Below, piece by piece: positions 20,294 to 30,000 of a stretch of DNA of 42,973 nucleotides. The number at the start of each line of letters is the position of its first letter. The stretch's first letter is position 1. Where the stretch lies: the IMG/VR virus record IMGVR_UViG_3300032560_000042, positions 1 to 42,973 of that record; one strand, written 5' to 3'. Source of the stretch: a virus. The position numbers and the translations under genes are program-made. The notes below the pieces were generated by a model that was not told the DNA's origin, made no database searches, and saw only the letters and a program-made list of their open reading frames with translations.

Positions 20294-20697
20294 TCCGTAT
20301 ACTCTCTATGTAATTTATCTAACAGTATTTGGGCTGAACGATTAGTTTTAAGATCTGCCCTGGAGGGGACATTGAGATAATTACGAACCCATTCAGTAGC
20401 CTCTTCCATATCTTCATCAAAGATCTGCTCTTCGGCATACAAATACTTCCAAAATTTAGGATCTCGGCAGAGTAAACCAGCGATACGAATAGCTCTATCG
20501 CCAGCAAACTCTTCTGCTTTATCCATCGGTTGCTCATCTCCGTTAACTCTGACTAAGACACATTGATATCTCGCCCCAACGTAATCCCTGAGTAAATCTT
20601 CAGGAATCTCATCAGGATGCAGTGACAATGTAAGCACATAGCCAGTCTTATCTTGTTTGAGAGCGACTTTAACGGCTTCGAATTGTAAGGTCTTCAA
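20275..20697 (-). CDS. Conserved phage protein, 140 aa (TTG start)
   Basis: TTG 20697 is chosen because GGAGG lies six bases upstream. The product reads MKTLQFEAVKVALKQDKTGY, VLTLSLHPDEIPEDLLRDYV and GARYQCVLVRVNGDEQPMDK, then a helical half. FEAVKVALKQDK-GYVLTLSLHPD is a conserved start I recognise in phage proteins near recombinases; the function is unknown. An upstream frame starting at 20799 would overlap the AT-hook gene and has no comparable site. Confidence 0.7.
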   Translation of the reverse strand: MKTLQFEAVKVALKQDKTGYVLTLSLHPDEIPEDLLRDYVGARYQCVLVRVNGDEQPMDKAEEFAGDRAIRIAGLLCRDPKFWKYLYAEEQIFDEDMEEATEWVRNYLNVPSRADLKTNRSAQILLDKLHREYTEWTQKN

Positions 20698-21043
20698 CTC
20701 TGCCCTCCAAGTATTTAACAAGCTTCTTCCAGTCTTCAATGGTTTCCCAACGCTGAACGCAAATACGAGCCAATTCTTCGTTTTCCTGACGGAGCACATT
20801 GAGTTCCATCTCTTGCTTTTGCGCCACTTCTTCCCAATGCACTGGTGCTCTTTCAGAAATCAAGCGTTGAATATTGGCTTCATGTGCAGCTTCTGCTTCC
20901 ATTTGATCAAAAGATACTGGAGCTGGTTTTTTAATGTGCTCCATCATCTCTATAAGTTCTTTTGCTTTGGCTGCTTTAGATGGGCGACCACGTTTCTTTT
21001 TCGTAGGAATCTCTAGATTGATTGTGTAATTAGGGTTTTGCAT
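20669..21043 (-). CDS. AT-hook coiled-coil protein, 124 aa
   Basis: ATG 21043, preceded by AAGGA. After MQNPNYTINLEIPT comes KKKRGRPSKAAKAK, an AT-hook core (RGRP) that binds A/T-rich minor grooves, followed by charged helices and a coiled coil (EVAQKQEMELNVLRQENEEL). It lies between the 83-aa gene and the 140-aa gene. Possibly a small DNA-architecture or anti-host-DNA factor; that is inference. Confidence 0.65.
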   Translation of the reverse strand: MQNPNYTINLEIPTKKKRGRPSKAAKAKELIEMMEHIKKPAPVSFDQMEAEAAHEANIQRLISERAPVHWEEVAQKQEMELNVLRQENEELARICVQRWETIEDWKKLVKYLEGRVEDLTIRSR

Positions 21044-21053
21044 TTTCTTATCC

Positions 21054-21305
21054 TTAGTACGGGAGTTCTTCTTCAGGTTTGACATAGGGTTCCGCTGCGG
21101 TTAGTGAGGTGTAATTCATGCCAGACTTGGAGGTATTGTTCCAACCTGACAGGGCAATCTTGACCATTGATCCTTTGGATTTATCCATCTGTTCAATGAG
21201 AAAAGTCTTATCCAAAAAGATATCTCCACGCACATCAGGATGATTGGGAGTCTTCTTTTGATTGGGGAATAACGCCCCAGTGTTTGGTTTTTGTTCAAAT
21301 GCCAT
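21054..21305 (-). CDS. Conserved phage GALF-N-KKT-NHPD family protein, 83 aa
   Basis: MAFEQKPNTGALFPNQKKTP then NHPDVRGDIFLDKTFLIEQM and IALSGWNNTSKSGMNYTSLT. The NTGALFPN-KKT-NHPD-G and the final SGW--TSK-G--Y-SL form a pattern seen in many small phage and bacterial proteins near recombination genes. A small beta-barrel nucleic-acid binder is plausible but not shown. Confidence 0.7.
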   Translation of the reverse strand: MAFEQKPNTGALFPNQKKTPNHPDVRGDIFLDKTFLIEQMDKSKGSMVKIALSGWNNTSKSGMNYTSLTAAEPYVKPEEELPY

Positions 21306-21307
21306 GA

Positions 21308-21985
21308 TTACTCCTTAAATTTGTTTTTGGTTTCAGTAAACTTGCCCATCATCTCTTTAAAGAACTCAGGGTCTTTTGCTTTGACGGTATCAAAGAGAAC
21401 CTTGTTCTTTTTAAATATCGTCATAACATCGGCATCGCTAGAGCATAGGTCTAGCAACATATGGGATGAATCCCTAACCAGTGCAAGCCATTCTTCTTGG
21501 GTGCAATCAGGTTTAGCGTTGATCACAATTTGAAACTCACCTTTCTTGCCCTCAATCTTTTCAGGCATTTTGGTGAACTCAGGCTTGGGTTCAATCTTCT
21601 TAGGTGGCTCTTTAGGCTCTTGTGCATCGATGTGATCATTTTCTAAAACATCCATGCAAAGCAACCAAAGGTATCTGCGAAAATAGGTATGGGTGCTGCC
21701 CAGTGACTGGATAGCCTGACCTTTGGCGTTCTCTGCATATACCAATGGTGAAGTAAAGGTAATCAAGCCATCACCTTCTGTTTCATGCACTGTTAGATAC
21801 GCAGTATCAGAGGTAAATGACACTACACCACACAATCCAATCTTGTTAAAGATCTCGGTTACTTGAGGAATAAAGTCACCTAGTTCAAAGTAATTAAACC
21901 CTGCAAACTTATTTTTGCCTGATTTGTTGAGAGGAGTTTTGTGAAGCAATGCTCTTGCTTCTTGTAATTTTTTATAAACGCTCAT
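21308..21985 (-). CDS. ERF-family single-strand annealing protein, 225 aa
   Basis: The N-terminal 120 residues follow the ERF superfamily: NKSGKNKFAGFNYFELGDFI, PQVTEIFNKIGLCGVVSFTS and GSTHTYFRRYLWLLCMDVLE, with the conserved Y/F-ELGDFIP and the S-x-TYFRRY motif. The C-terminal part is linker plus a helical domain. ERF proteins anneal single-stranded DNA during phage recombination and circularisation. The gene lies in a recombination set with the nuclease (22409-23281), YbcO-type and RusA-type enzymes. AAGGAG precedes the ATG. Confidence 0.88.
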   Translation of the reverse strand: MSVYKKLQEARALLHKTPLNKSGKNKFAGFNYFELGDFIPQVTEIFNKIGLCGVVSFTSDTAYLTVHETEGDGLITFTSPLVYAENAKGQAIQSLGSTHTYFRRYLWLLCMDVLENDHIDAQEPKEPPKKIEPKPEFTKMPEKIEGKKGEFQIVINAKPDCTQEEWLALVRDSSHMLLDLCSSDADVMTIFKKNKVLFDTVKAKDPEFFKEMMGKFTETKNKFKE

Positions 21986-21994
21986 TATTTCTCC

Positions 21995-22135
21995 TTAACA
22001 ACCAATTGGTTTGAATGGTCCATCTTTATCTACATCCCAGCAACAAGTACCGCCACCGCTTGGGACACATCTAATTGCAGCAACTGCGCTGGTAGAAATT
22101 AATGCAACTACGATTACAGCTAATATCTTTTTCAT
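21995..22135 (-). CDS. Secreted cysteine-rich peptide, 46 aa
   Basis: A 46-codon ORF with ATG 22135. MKKILAVIVVALISTS is a classic signal peptide with AVAA as the likely cleavage site. The mature part of about 26 residues has four cysteines (IRCVPSGGGTCCWDVDKDG and a final IGC). It starts as a four-base overlap with the previous gene (ATGA) and is followed by AAGGAG for the ERF gene, so it is a regular member of the operon. An exported, possibly disulfide-bonded peptide is unusual between recombination genes. Confidence 0.65.
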   Translation of the reverse strand: MKKILAVIVVALISTSAVAAIRCVPSGGGTCCWDVDKDGPFKPIGC

Positions 22136-22407
22136 GACTGCTCCTCAATATCTGCTGCTAATGCTGAAAAGTTATAGTTATCTTCTTCAGCAAGAGCAAG
22201 AACAAATTCATAAATTAAAAATGCTTTACTTTTTGAAACAAAGTATTCATAAATTTTTTCTGCTTTTGTTAGTGAATAATCGCCAACCCCTTCTTCAATT
22301 AAAATGCTTTGAATATAATTAATGCAATCATTTTCCGTTCTGCTTTCTGCATCTAATAATTGTTTTGGGGTCATACCAGCTAAATCAAATGCGGTTAGTG
22401 TTGTCAT
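22132..22407 (-). CDS. Unknown acidic protein, 91 aa
   Basis: MTTLTAFDLAGMTPKQLLDA, then CINYIQSILIEEGVGDYSLT and a helical end with IYEYFVSKSKAFLIYEFVLA. Helical and acidic; no recognised domain. One base separates it from the nuclease stop, and it overlaps the secreted peptide by four bases. Confidence 0.65.
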   Translation of the reverse strand: MTTLTAFDLAGMTPKQLLDAESRTENDCINYIQSILIEEGVGDYSLTKAEKIYEYFVSKSKAFLIYEFVLALAEEDNYNFSALAADIEEQS

Positions 22408-22408
22408 T

Positions 22409-23281
22409 TTATTGCTCCTTTAAGTAAGTTTGATATTGATTACACCAAGTGTTAACTGGGCAAAAGTTACTGCATCTTGTACGCTCACCCTTACGCACTT
22501 CGATTTCATATCCCTTGCCTAGCTCCGCAAGAGCAATATTGGCAAGATCTTCTGATTCATATAAAGAATGGGCTCGTTTCCCACCGACCTTACGAACAGC
22601 CCATACTGCTGGTTTTTCCCACATTTCTTCGGGGGTACAATCAGGTAAGTCTCCATCGGTTTCTAAGGCGAACTCACACGCTGAATGTGCAGAGATACGG
22701 GCTTTGATGAACTCTTCACGCTCTGCCATAGTCCATAAAGTAATTGGTACTTCTTTGACTGGGGCTTCGGGATAGCCCTCTTTAGTTCCTACTTCTCTAG
22801 ACTTCCAGTCACGCAAAATAGCCACGATGCCTAGATCTGTGACAGGAGTTCTTTTGACCTTCTCAACTAACCAAGCGTAGCAATTGAGTTGATATTCCCA
22901 CTCAATCTTCTCGTTCATCACAGCCCAAACACTGGTAGTCTTGTAGTCTTTGATAGACAAGCCACCATCGTTAGTGATCTGAAGGTCAATAGCACCGCTT
23001 AGATTCCAGCCATCTATCTCGGAATGGATGCGTTCCTCCACAGTGTGATTAGAGTCCTTGCCATGCTCTAGGATGTTGTGAATGGCAGAGCCAAACAGTG
23101 ACCAAACCATCTCAGCCACATCTTGCTCAAGCTCATCATCAAACTTTTTAGTCAGGGCAACAATTTTAGGACTGTTGATTAACTGGGTTACGGATAAATT
23201 AGCCTTACCTTTGCTATAGGTAGGGCGTTTTAAGACATTCAGAAAGGTAATTGGGATATTAAATTTGTTTGTTAGCTTCAT
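22409..23281 (-). CDS. PD-(D/E)XK nuclease (RecB/Cas4-like), 290 aa
   Basis: An active-site pattern is visible in the middle: RIHSEIDGWNLSGAIDLQIT with the first acidic residue in GAID, then GLSIKDYKTTS giving the D-x-K signature. A QLNCYAWLV helix follows, the usual QxxxY-type motif of RecB-family nucleases. Near the C-terminus CSNFCPVNTWC resembles the cysteine cluster that holds an iron-sulfur centre in Cas4 and AddB, although the distant fourth cysteine cannot be assigned. It probably supplies the resecting exonuclease partner of the ERF protein. Starts inside the 54-aa gene. Confidence 0.8.
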   Translation of the reverse strand: MKLTNKFNIPITFLNVLKRPTYSKGKANLSVTQLINSPKIVALTKKFDDELEQDVAEMVWSLFGSAIHNILEHGKDSNHTVEERIHSEIDGWNLSGAIDLQITNDGGLSIKDYKTTSVWAVMNEKIEWEYQLNCYAWLVEKVKRTPVTDLGIVAILRDWKSREVGTKEGYPEAPVKEVPITLWTMAEREEFIKARISAHSACEFALETDGDLPDCTPEEMWEKPAVWAVRKVGGKRAHSLYESEDLANIALAELGKGYEIEVRKGERTRCSNFCPVNTWCNQYQTYLKEQ

Positions 23282-23423
23282 CTGCTGCCTCGTCTAACTT
23301 TAAGTTGAAAGCCTTGATCTGTTCCTCAGTCAAGGGTCGGATTCCCAGTTCTTTATCCATAGACCGAAAGACGGCTCTGAGGATTTCATGCTGGATTGGG
23401 GAAAAAACATCATCTTTGTCCAT
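23259..23423 (-). CDS. Small unknown protein upstream of nuclease, 54 aa
   Basis: A 54-codon ORF, ATG 23423. MDKDDVFSPIQHEILRAVFR, then SMDKELGIRPLTEEQIKAFN and an acidic helical end. It overlaps the nuclease start by 23 bases and follows the 73-aa gene by eight bases. The composition is protein-like and the spacing fits the operon; AGGA lies close before the ATG. Function unknown. Confidence 0.6.
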   Translation of the reverse strand: MDKDDVFSPIQHEILRAVFRSMDKELGIRPLTEEQIKAFNLKLDEAADEANKQI

Positions 23424-23431
23424 GATTGTTC

Positions 23432-23653
23432 CTATCTAAAAAGAAAGCTGTAGAAGGCAATAAAGACAAGCCCAGCCACACTCAAGCGAATAACCCATGC
23501 TTCTATGCGTTTGGCTCTACGGTATTGGGGAGTGGATAAAAGTGCTTCTTGAAGAAACAACATATCTGGGTCATCAATCTCTGTTCTGTTACCATTTTCT
23601 TGATAACGAGAACCGATCTTGATACCAGTCTTCGTGGTATACGGTACGTTCAT
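23432..23653 (-). CDS. Tail-anchored membrane protein, 73 aa
   Basis: MNVPYTTKTGIKIGSRYQEN then DDPDMLFLQEALLSTPQYRR, a basic stretch, and one C-terminal hydrophobic segment (VIRLSVAGLVFIAFYSFLF). The YTTKTG-KIG-RY start is a pattern seen in other phage small proteins. It is the first gene of the leftward recombination block, preceded by the leader variant CTGCTAGGAC and a TTGACA promoter. Confidence 0.7.
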   Translation of the reverse strand: MNVPYTTKTGIKIGSRYQENGNRTEIDDPDMLFLQEALLSTPQYRRAKRIEAWVIRLSVAGLVFIAFYSFLFR

Positions 23654-23659
23654 TTGATT

Positions 23660-23669
23660 GTCCTAGCAG
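23660..23669 (-). promoter_or_regulatory. Leader/RBS motif variant CTGCTAGGAC
   Basis: Six bases before ATG 23653. Last base differs from the ten-base leader, weakening the Shine-Dalgarno part. The 15 bases GATTAACTGCTAGGA are identical to those at 10996-11010. Confidence 0.6.
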
Positions 23670-23682
23670 TTAATCAGTCTTT

Positions 23683-23711
23683 ATTTTCACTGATATAATT
23701 AACCATGTCAA
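23683..23711 (-). promoter_or_regulatory. Leftward promoter of recombination block
   Basis: On the minus strand TTGACA (23711-23706), a 17-base spacer and GAAAAT (23688-23683). The -35 region ACCTATTGACAT is identical over 12 bases to that at 17881-17892. It overlaps the rightward promoter on the opposite strand. Confidence 0.55.
23691..23699 (+). promoter_or_regulatory. Rightward extended -10 promoter of RusA-type gene
   Basis: TGA-TATAAT is a perfect -10 with a TGn extension; only a weak -35 (TAATCA, 23671-23676) is seen 17 bases upstream. It lies within the spacer of the opposite promoter. The leader to ATG 23741 is about 35 bases and lacks a Shine-Dalgarno sequence. Confidence 0.55.
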
Positions 23712-23740
23712 TAGGTCGTACCAATTAAAATACATCTACT

Positions 23741-24082
23741 ATGAATACAGTAATTTTGCCCTGGCCTCCTAAAGAATTAAGCCCAAATTCCACATTACAC
23801 TGGGCTAAGAAGGCTAAATTTAAGAAAAGTTATCGTCATACTTGCTGGGCGTTGACCTTAGAAGCCAAGCTCACAGCTGACGGATCAGGGAAAATCCCTA
23901 TCCTGATTACCTTTTACCCCCCAGATAAACGCCATCGGGATGCAGATAACATGGTTGCCAGCATTAAAGCTGGATTGGATGGCGTAGCAGATGCCCTCAA
24001 GATAAACGATAGGCAGTTTATGCCTACGTTTACCTTTTCAGATGAGGTTAAGGGGATGGTTAAAGTCCAGCTGACAGCCTGA
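23741..24082 (+). CDS. RusA-type Holliday-junction resolvase, 113 aa
   Basis: MNTVILPWPPKELSPNSTLH then ITFYPPDKRHRDADNMVASI, KAGLDGVADALKINDRQF and a final strand. RDADNMVASIKAGLDGVADAL-INDRQ carries the family's catalytic aspartates (D-x-DN, LDG-x-D, and the late ND). Length is normal for RusA. It resolves branched recombination intermediates before packaging. It is alone on the plus strand in this part and overlaps the convergent giant gene by 23 bases. No clear ribosome-binding site precedes the ATG. Confidence 0.92.
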   Translation: MNTVILPWPPKELSPNSTLHWAKKAKFKKSYRHTCWALTLEAKLTADGSGKIPILITFYPPDKRHRDADNMVASIKAGLDGVADALKINDRQFMPTFTFSDEVKGMVKVQLTA

Positions 24083-27000
24083 ACTTAATCGTCTGTTCCA
24101 AAATTTCTTCTTTTTTGTTCTTATAGAAGTTAATCTGTTTGCGTTTTTCGTCTGGAGACATCTGAGATGCTGGTAGATCCTCAATCCTACGAATCTGGGC
24201 GTTGATATCAATTAGGGCTTTACCAGCTTGACCAGTAAATCCAGAGGCTTGTATTTCCCCTTTATGGTCGTTAAACCATTGTTTAGCCTCTTCTTTATGA
24301 CCTTTCCCGACTAGATCCGTGAATGTTTTCATAGCAATGTCAGAACGGGTCTTCAGGTCGTAGAAAAGGTCTTCCCTGCCTCGTGGTACTTCAGGAGCTA
24401 CAAACGAGCCATAGAGGGGATTATTGCGTTCCTCTGGGCTTGCTTTGTGACCAGAGAATAGGTTAGATCCCCACATCGCAGCAGCAGCCACAGAACCGCC
24501 TAAACCACGCATGACGTGATCAGCTTGGATTGGGCTTAACATCCGATGCTCTTGGGATCCTAGACCGCTGGCATAGCTAATCCACTTACCTAATTCAGAG
24601 GTGCTGCCGTTGTATTGACGGAAGGCAGCCAAGTCTTTCATGGATTGTGGAGTGACGTTACCGCCAGTGTAGAAGTCATGGTTTAGGGCTATCTCAGCAA
24701 ATGGCTTGATGGCAGTAGGCACTGGACCCGATCCAAGTGGGCCAAGTAATGCATCCACTGCACCTTCCTTGAGAGCTTTACGCAATCTAGCATTGTCGAT
24801 GGCATCTTTAGTACCCTCTTTAGTGATCTTGTTATAGAGCATCTCAGGGATAGACTTAAAGAAATAGCTGGCAGAAGTATGCATTGGGATGAGCAAGGTA
24901 TGGTCATAGCCAATTGTCTTCATCATAGAACGAGGGATAACAAAGTTACGCATCTTTGTCTGATCATCCATCTTCTTGTATTCGTCATCATCACCAATCG
25001 CAAAGGCATATAACAAGCAAGTAGAAGCCAATAGACCGCTGGCAATAGCCAATCTGGTCATTGCTTGCTGACGATCTAATCCTCTTAGACCACCGCTAAT
25101 ACTGGTGACTTTTTGACCTGTGAGCCTTTCTACACCACCAGCAATAGGCTCTGCCAATGCTTGGGTCAGCACATCAATCTGCTGGGCATAAGCGTTCATA
25201 AACGCAATAGTCCTGTTGAGGAATTGAGCTGTTCTACCCATGCCACGCTTGTCAAAGTCAATGACGTTAGTCGCTGCAAGAATAGCTTTACGCTGGTCTC
25301 CACCGCTTGGGAAACCGCCAGTCTCTTTCATTACACGCACATAAACGGCTCTACGCTGTGCAAAGTCTGAGGCATCAGCAATCTGGTCAAGGATGCTGGT
25401 CACTCTGGCAAAGGCTGATTTATTCAATAAACCAATTTCTTGCTTGTATTGATGCTCTGCTGTTCTAGCACCAGAGTGATAACCACCAATACCGTAAGAC
25501 TTGAGCAACTCGACCACTTCATCTTTCTGGGTTAAACCTTTAACAAATGAACCAAACACACCGCCAAACAAGGCTACTGGGTTCTTCACGCCAGTCACGA
25601 TGGCAGCTGTTGGGGCATCCATGAAAAGCTGTTTAATCTGGAATACGCCAGAGAAAGTAATCGATCTACGCAAGCCGTTAGCAAAATAAGCCATGATCTC
25701 GTTCATTGGGATCTGGATGTTCTCAATACCAATCACGGACTGGGCAATCAATGGATCAGCAATTTGGATGTTGACCTTTCTGCCACTAATCAAAATCTTA
25801 ACAATGCCACGAGCAGGATCTTCTTTAGGGAAGACTTTGAGCTTGCCGTTCTCATTACGAGTGCCATACTCCTGGGCAATACGGTTGGCTGCATAGTTCT
25901 TAATGGCGTTACGAGTAGTCACCATGACGTTGTGAAGCATATTGTCCACGATGTCATCGATGTCTAAATCAACTTTACCTTCTTTGAAACGATGCTCTCT
26001 GGCTACGTTCTTGACACCTTTAGAACTGTAGATTGGGGTATGAACGTCTGTCTGTTCATCCATAATCCGCTGCCAAGGCACATAGTCTTCGATGTCACGC
26101 AAAGTATCAGCACGTTGTTTGCTGATCATGCGAGCTTGTTCCATCATGTCAATCATGTTCTTGTTAACAGCGTTCCAGTTATCCATCATTTTTCTAAGTT
26201 CTGGATACTGTTTGTCTAGCTTGCTAAAGTCATCGATAGCTTCATCGGACATATTGACTTTTTGCAAGGCAATACCGATGTTTTTAAAATCTTGTTCAGC
26301 ATCAGCAATCTTGTCCAAAAGCAATAGTTGACGGTCTGGTGAAGTACTTGGATCCATCTGCTCTGTTCTTAGCATCTCCAATTCGCCTTCACGCTTGAGG
26401 TATTCATCCACGATAGAACGTGAACGCTTGGCTTCAAAGTAGGCTTGGATGACGTTGGCAGCACGTTGAACGCCAATTTCTTTCTCTAGCTGGTGCTTCA
26501 AGGTCAGGATATTAGCCATTGAGAACTTGTCTTGAACGGCATGGAACATTTGATTGGTGTTATCAAAGACTAATTTACCCAGCATAATGACTTGAGTACC
26601 AATACGAGTAGCTTTGAGAGCTTGGTTCATAGCCACAGAAGCCACAGCACGACCTTCGCTGTCTTCTAACATACGACCATAACGGGCTGCATCGGCAGCT
26701 GTCAGACCAGCTGTGAAGTCTGTTGTCTTAATACGAGTAGCCAGCACTGCACGATCTAAGTTTCCAACCATGTTGTTGACAGCAAGGCGTGGTGACTCAA
26801 CCATCTTCGCACCAATATTCTTAGCTTCTTGAGCACCGCCCAAGAACTTATCCATCACACCGTTAGAGGTATGGATAGGAGCATCATTGCGATTGTGCTT
26901 GGCTAATAGCTCGTCAGTCTTCTCAACGCTGTAGAGGAACTTAGTCTTATATGGTCCTGAACTAATCAGGTCTACCAACATGGTCTTATGAGTTCTTGGT

Positions 27001-30000
27001 GTCTCGCCTTTGATTAAATCATTGAAGGCTTTGTAGACTGAATGGGTATTGTTAAAACCAAACAGCTTCTTCATTGCCTCAAATACTTGACGGATGGCGT
27101 TGACATAACGACCCCAAGGAGTTCCCATACGAGTGCCAAATAGCTTCTCAGCGTTGACAGCCCAAAACTCTGAAGGATTGATGTATTGGTACATATCCTG
27201 TGAAGGCAACAACTCCATCGCCTTTTCAAAGTTTTTCTCGCTTGGATCGTTGACGTAATCCATTACCGCCATGAAATACTTCTGAGAAACCTCATCAGTG
27301 TTCTTCTTGATGGCTTTCTCAAGGGCTGCTCTCCAAGATTCGATGATGGCTTGCTGGGTCTGTGGATCCATCATCTGCTCAAGGGTATGCATCAATTCAT
27401 GTCGAATAGTGCCAGGATTAACAGCTCCTGATTCCTTGTATAGCCTGACGATACGCTCTAGGTTATTGAATACGCCAGCAGCTGTGTAGGCTGCGTTCTG
27501 TGGGGCTTGCTTAACCGATAAGCGTAGACCAGTCAAAATAGCTGGGGATTGTCTATAGATGTATTGGATAACGTCTAGGACATCCTTGCTGATATTGCCC
27601 TTGTTGTATTCGTTAAGGGCACGAGCCATGAACGCTTCTGGCGTAATCTTCTTCTCAGCAGTCATCTTCTTGTCGGCTGCCAACTCTTTAGCCAGCTGAT
27701 CAAGATGGGTTAACTCACGCTGAGTATTGATTGTGGTCTCGCCTTTGATGACTTCACGCTTAATCTTGGTGATGCCACGTCTTACACGAGCCAACTCATC
27801 TGTTTTAGCTTTGTGAATCTGGGCAATTTGCTCTCTTAGATTCTTAGGAATCACGCTTGGATTTAGCTTTGGAATATGAGCGTAATTGGTTAAAGTAAAT
27901 CCATCTTCATGGGCTTTACGGTCATACTCAATAGCTTTAGCAGGACTTAAAATACCGTTTTCTGATTCAGCACCATTGTAATAATCAATAGCAACTGGTA
28001 AGTATTTAAAGCCTAATTCTTTTGCTGCCATGATTCGATGGTTTCCTTCATTTACATAAGGAGTGCCATCTTGGTAAATATTGATATATGGGGTGTAATG
28101 GGTTTTACCATCTTTCTCAAATGGCAAATGGTTTTTCTCGCCCATGTAATCCATTAAGGATTTCAAATCTGCAACTCTTACATTGCGTTGTTCATCATTT
28201 ATACCTTGCAGTTTTGCAAGAACATCAACTGGAACAAGCATTTTGCGAACTGGTGAGTTTGTTACGCCCTCTTTTGTTCTGAAATAAGCTGTTGCAGAAC
28301 CAAATCTATATGGAACGCCAGATGATTTTCTGCCATCTTCCCTAGATAATTGACGTTTGTGCTCTAACCAATTTCCACCTGGGTTATCTGTAATCATATA
28401 AACAGGAGGAACTTTTGGCTGATACATCACGCTTGGAGTAACAGTTGCTTTAGGTGGTGCAAACATCTCTCTAGCTTTATCTCTAGGACTAGAAGCAATC
28501 AGAGTGTCACCACGAGTATTGATGATGAAATCTATAGCTTTGGCTGCTTGATCTTCGTTGGCTCTGGCATACATAGTGTTACCAGACTTATAGAAGTCAC
28601 CAGTAATATCAGTCAAACCTCGGTCTAGGAAGTATGTACCGCCTTCTTTCTTAGAACTTGGGACATTGAATTGATACTGATTTCCGTAGCTAGACTTGGT
28701 AATCCGCAATACATTATCGGCAGAAGTAATCACACCGTTTACTTCATTCATAAACCGCATAGCATCGGCAGCAGAACGTAAACGAATAGGTGCTTCTCTT
28801 TGTTCTTTCTCAAAATCATAATTGCGTGGCATTAAAATGCCTTGACCAGTTTCGTTAGTGCCCTTTTTGGTATAGGACATAATCTGACCAATGTTTTTAA
28901 CGGCAGCGTAACCAGCCAAGATATTGCCAGTAACCATGTAGCGTTTTTCACGTCTAACAGTGGTATTACGGTCAAACATATCCTTTAAGTGGATATTTTC
29001 AGCTTGTTGTGTTTCTGGATTAAAGTAATTGACAATACTTTCTTCTTTTAAAGTATAGGTACTTCCAATCTGAGAAAAATTTAAATTAATAGATTTAGCT
29101 TCGCCATTTGCCAAAGCTATGGTCATTTTCCAATCAGAACCAGCTGCTGGGTTAGCAGTTTTCTTTTTGTTTTCCACATTAGTAACAACACCATATACAA
29201 ACATATTTTGTTTGTTTGTAAGTGAAACAGGTGTGCCAATACGGTAGTTGTTTAAAACTGTTTGAATACGGTTATAGTTGGAATCCAAATCATCTTTAAA
29301 CTTTTGTATTCTTACTGGATCAGCTTCTGCTTCTTTTAATTTGGTTAGTTGCTCTGTACCAAATGTTCTAGCTCTTTCACGCAATTCTTCTCTTTGTGCG
29401 CTGGCTTTAGCAGGTGGAGACATTCCATCTAAATGTTTAAGAACAAGCTCTTCTACCTCATCTTTAGAATAAGGTTTAACTGTTCTTTTAACTTCAACTT
29501 GTTCCATGTAAGCTGGTTGAGCAAACAAGGATGGATCACCTTTATCTTCAGTAATTGGTTTAGAAGATAGAGTTTCAGCATCAAGGTCAACGGCTTTCGC
29601 TTCGAGCTTGTTAGTTCCCATGCTGTTTTCACGCTCTAACAAATCGTTGTAGCGTTCAATTAAATCTTTGTAGATTTCCTCTTGTTGCTTTAATGGCAAC
29701 ACAGGGATATAACCAGTTAGCTTGCGTATATCTTCCTCGGTAGCTTCTGCTGGATCATCCAACAAATTAATGTTTGCATCTTTACCGCCAATATCAGCAT
29801 AAACTTCAGGGTTATCTTTTAAATACTCTTGAGCTACTTGACCACCGTAGTCATTCATAAAGTCCACAACACCTTCAGCTGTAACGGCAGACTTACGAGA
29901 AGCTGTCGTATTAGCGTTCAGAGAAGCCATCTTTTTAAGTAATACCGCAGCTGGTCTCATTTCAGCTGGAACATCTGCCATTAGTTGAGAATATGCTGGA

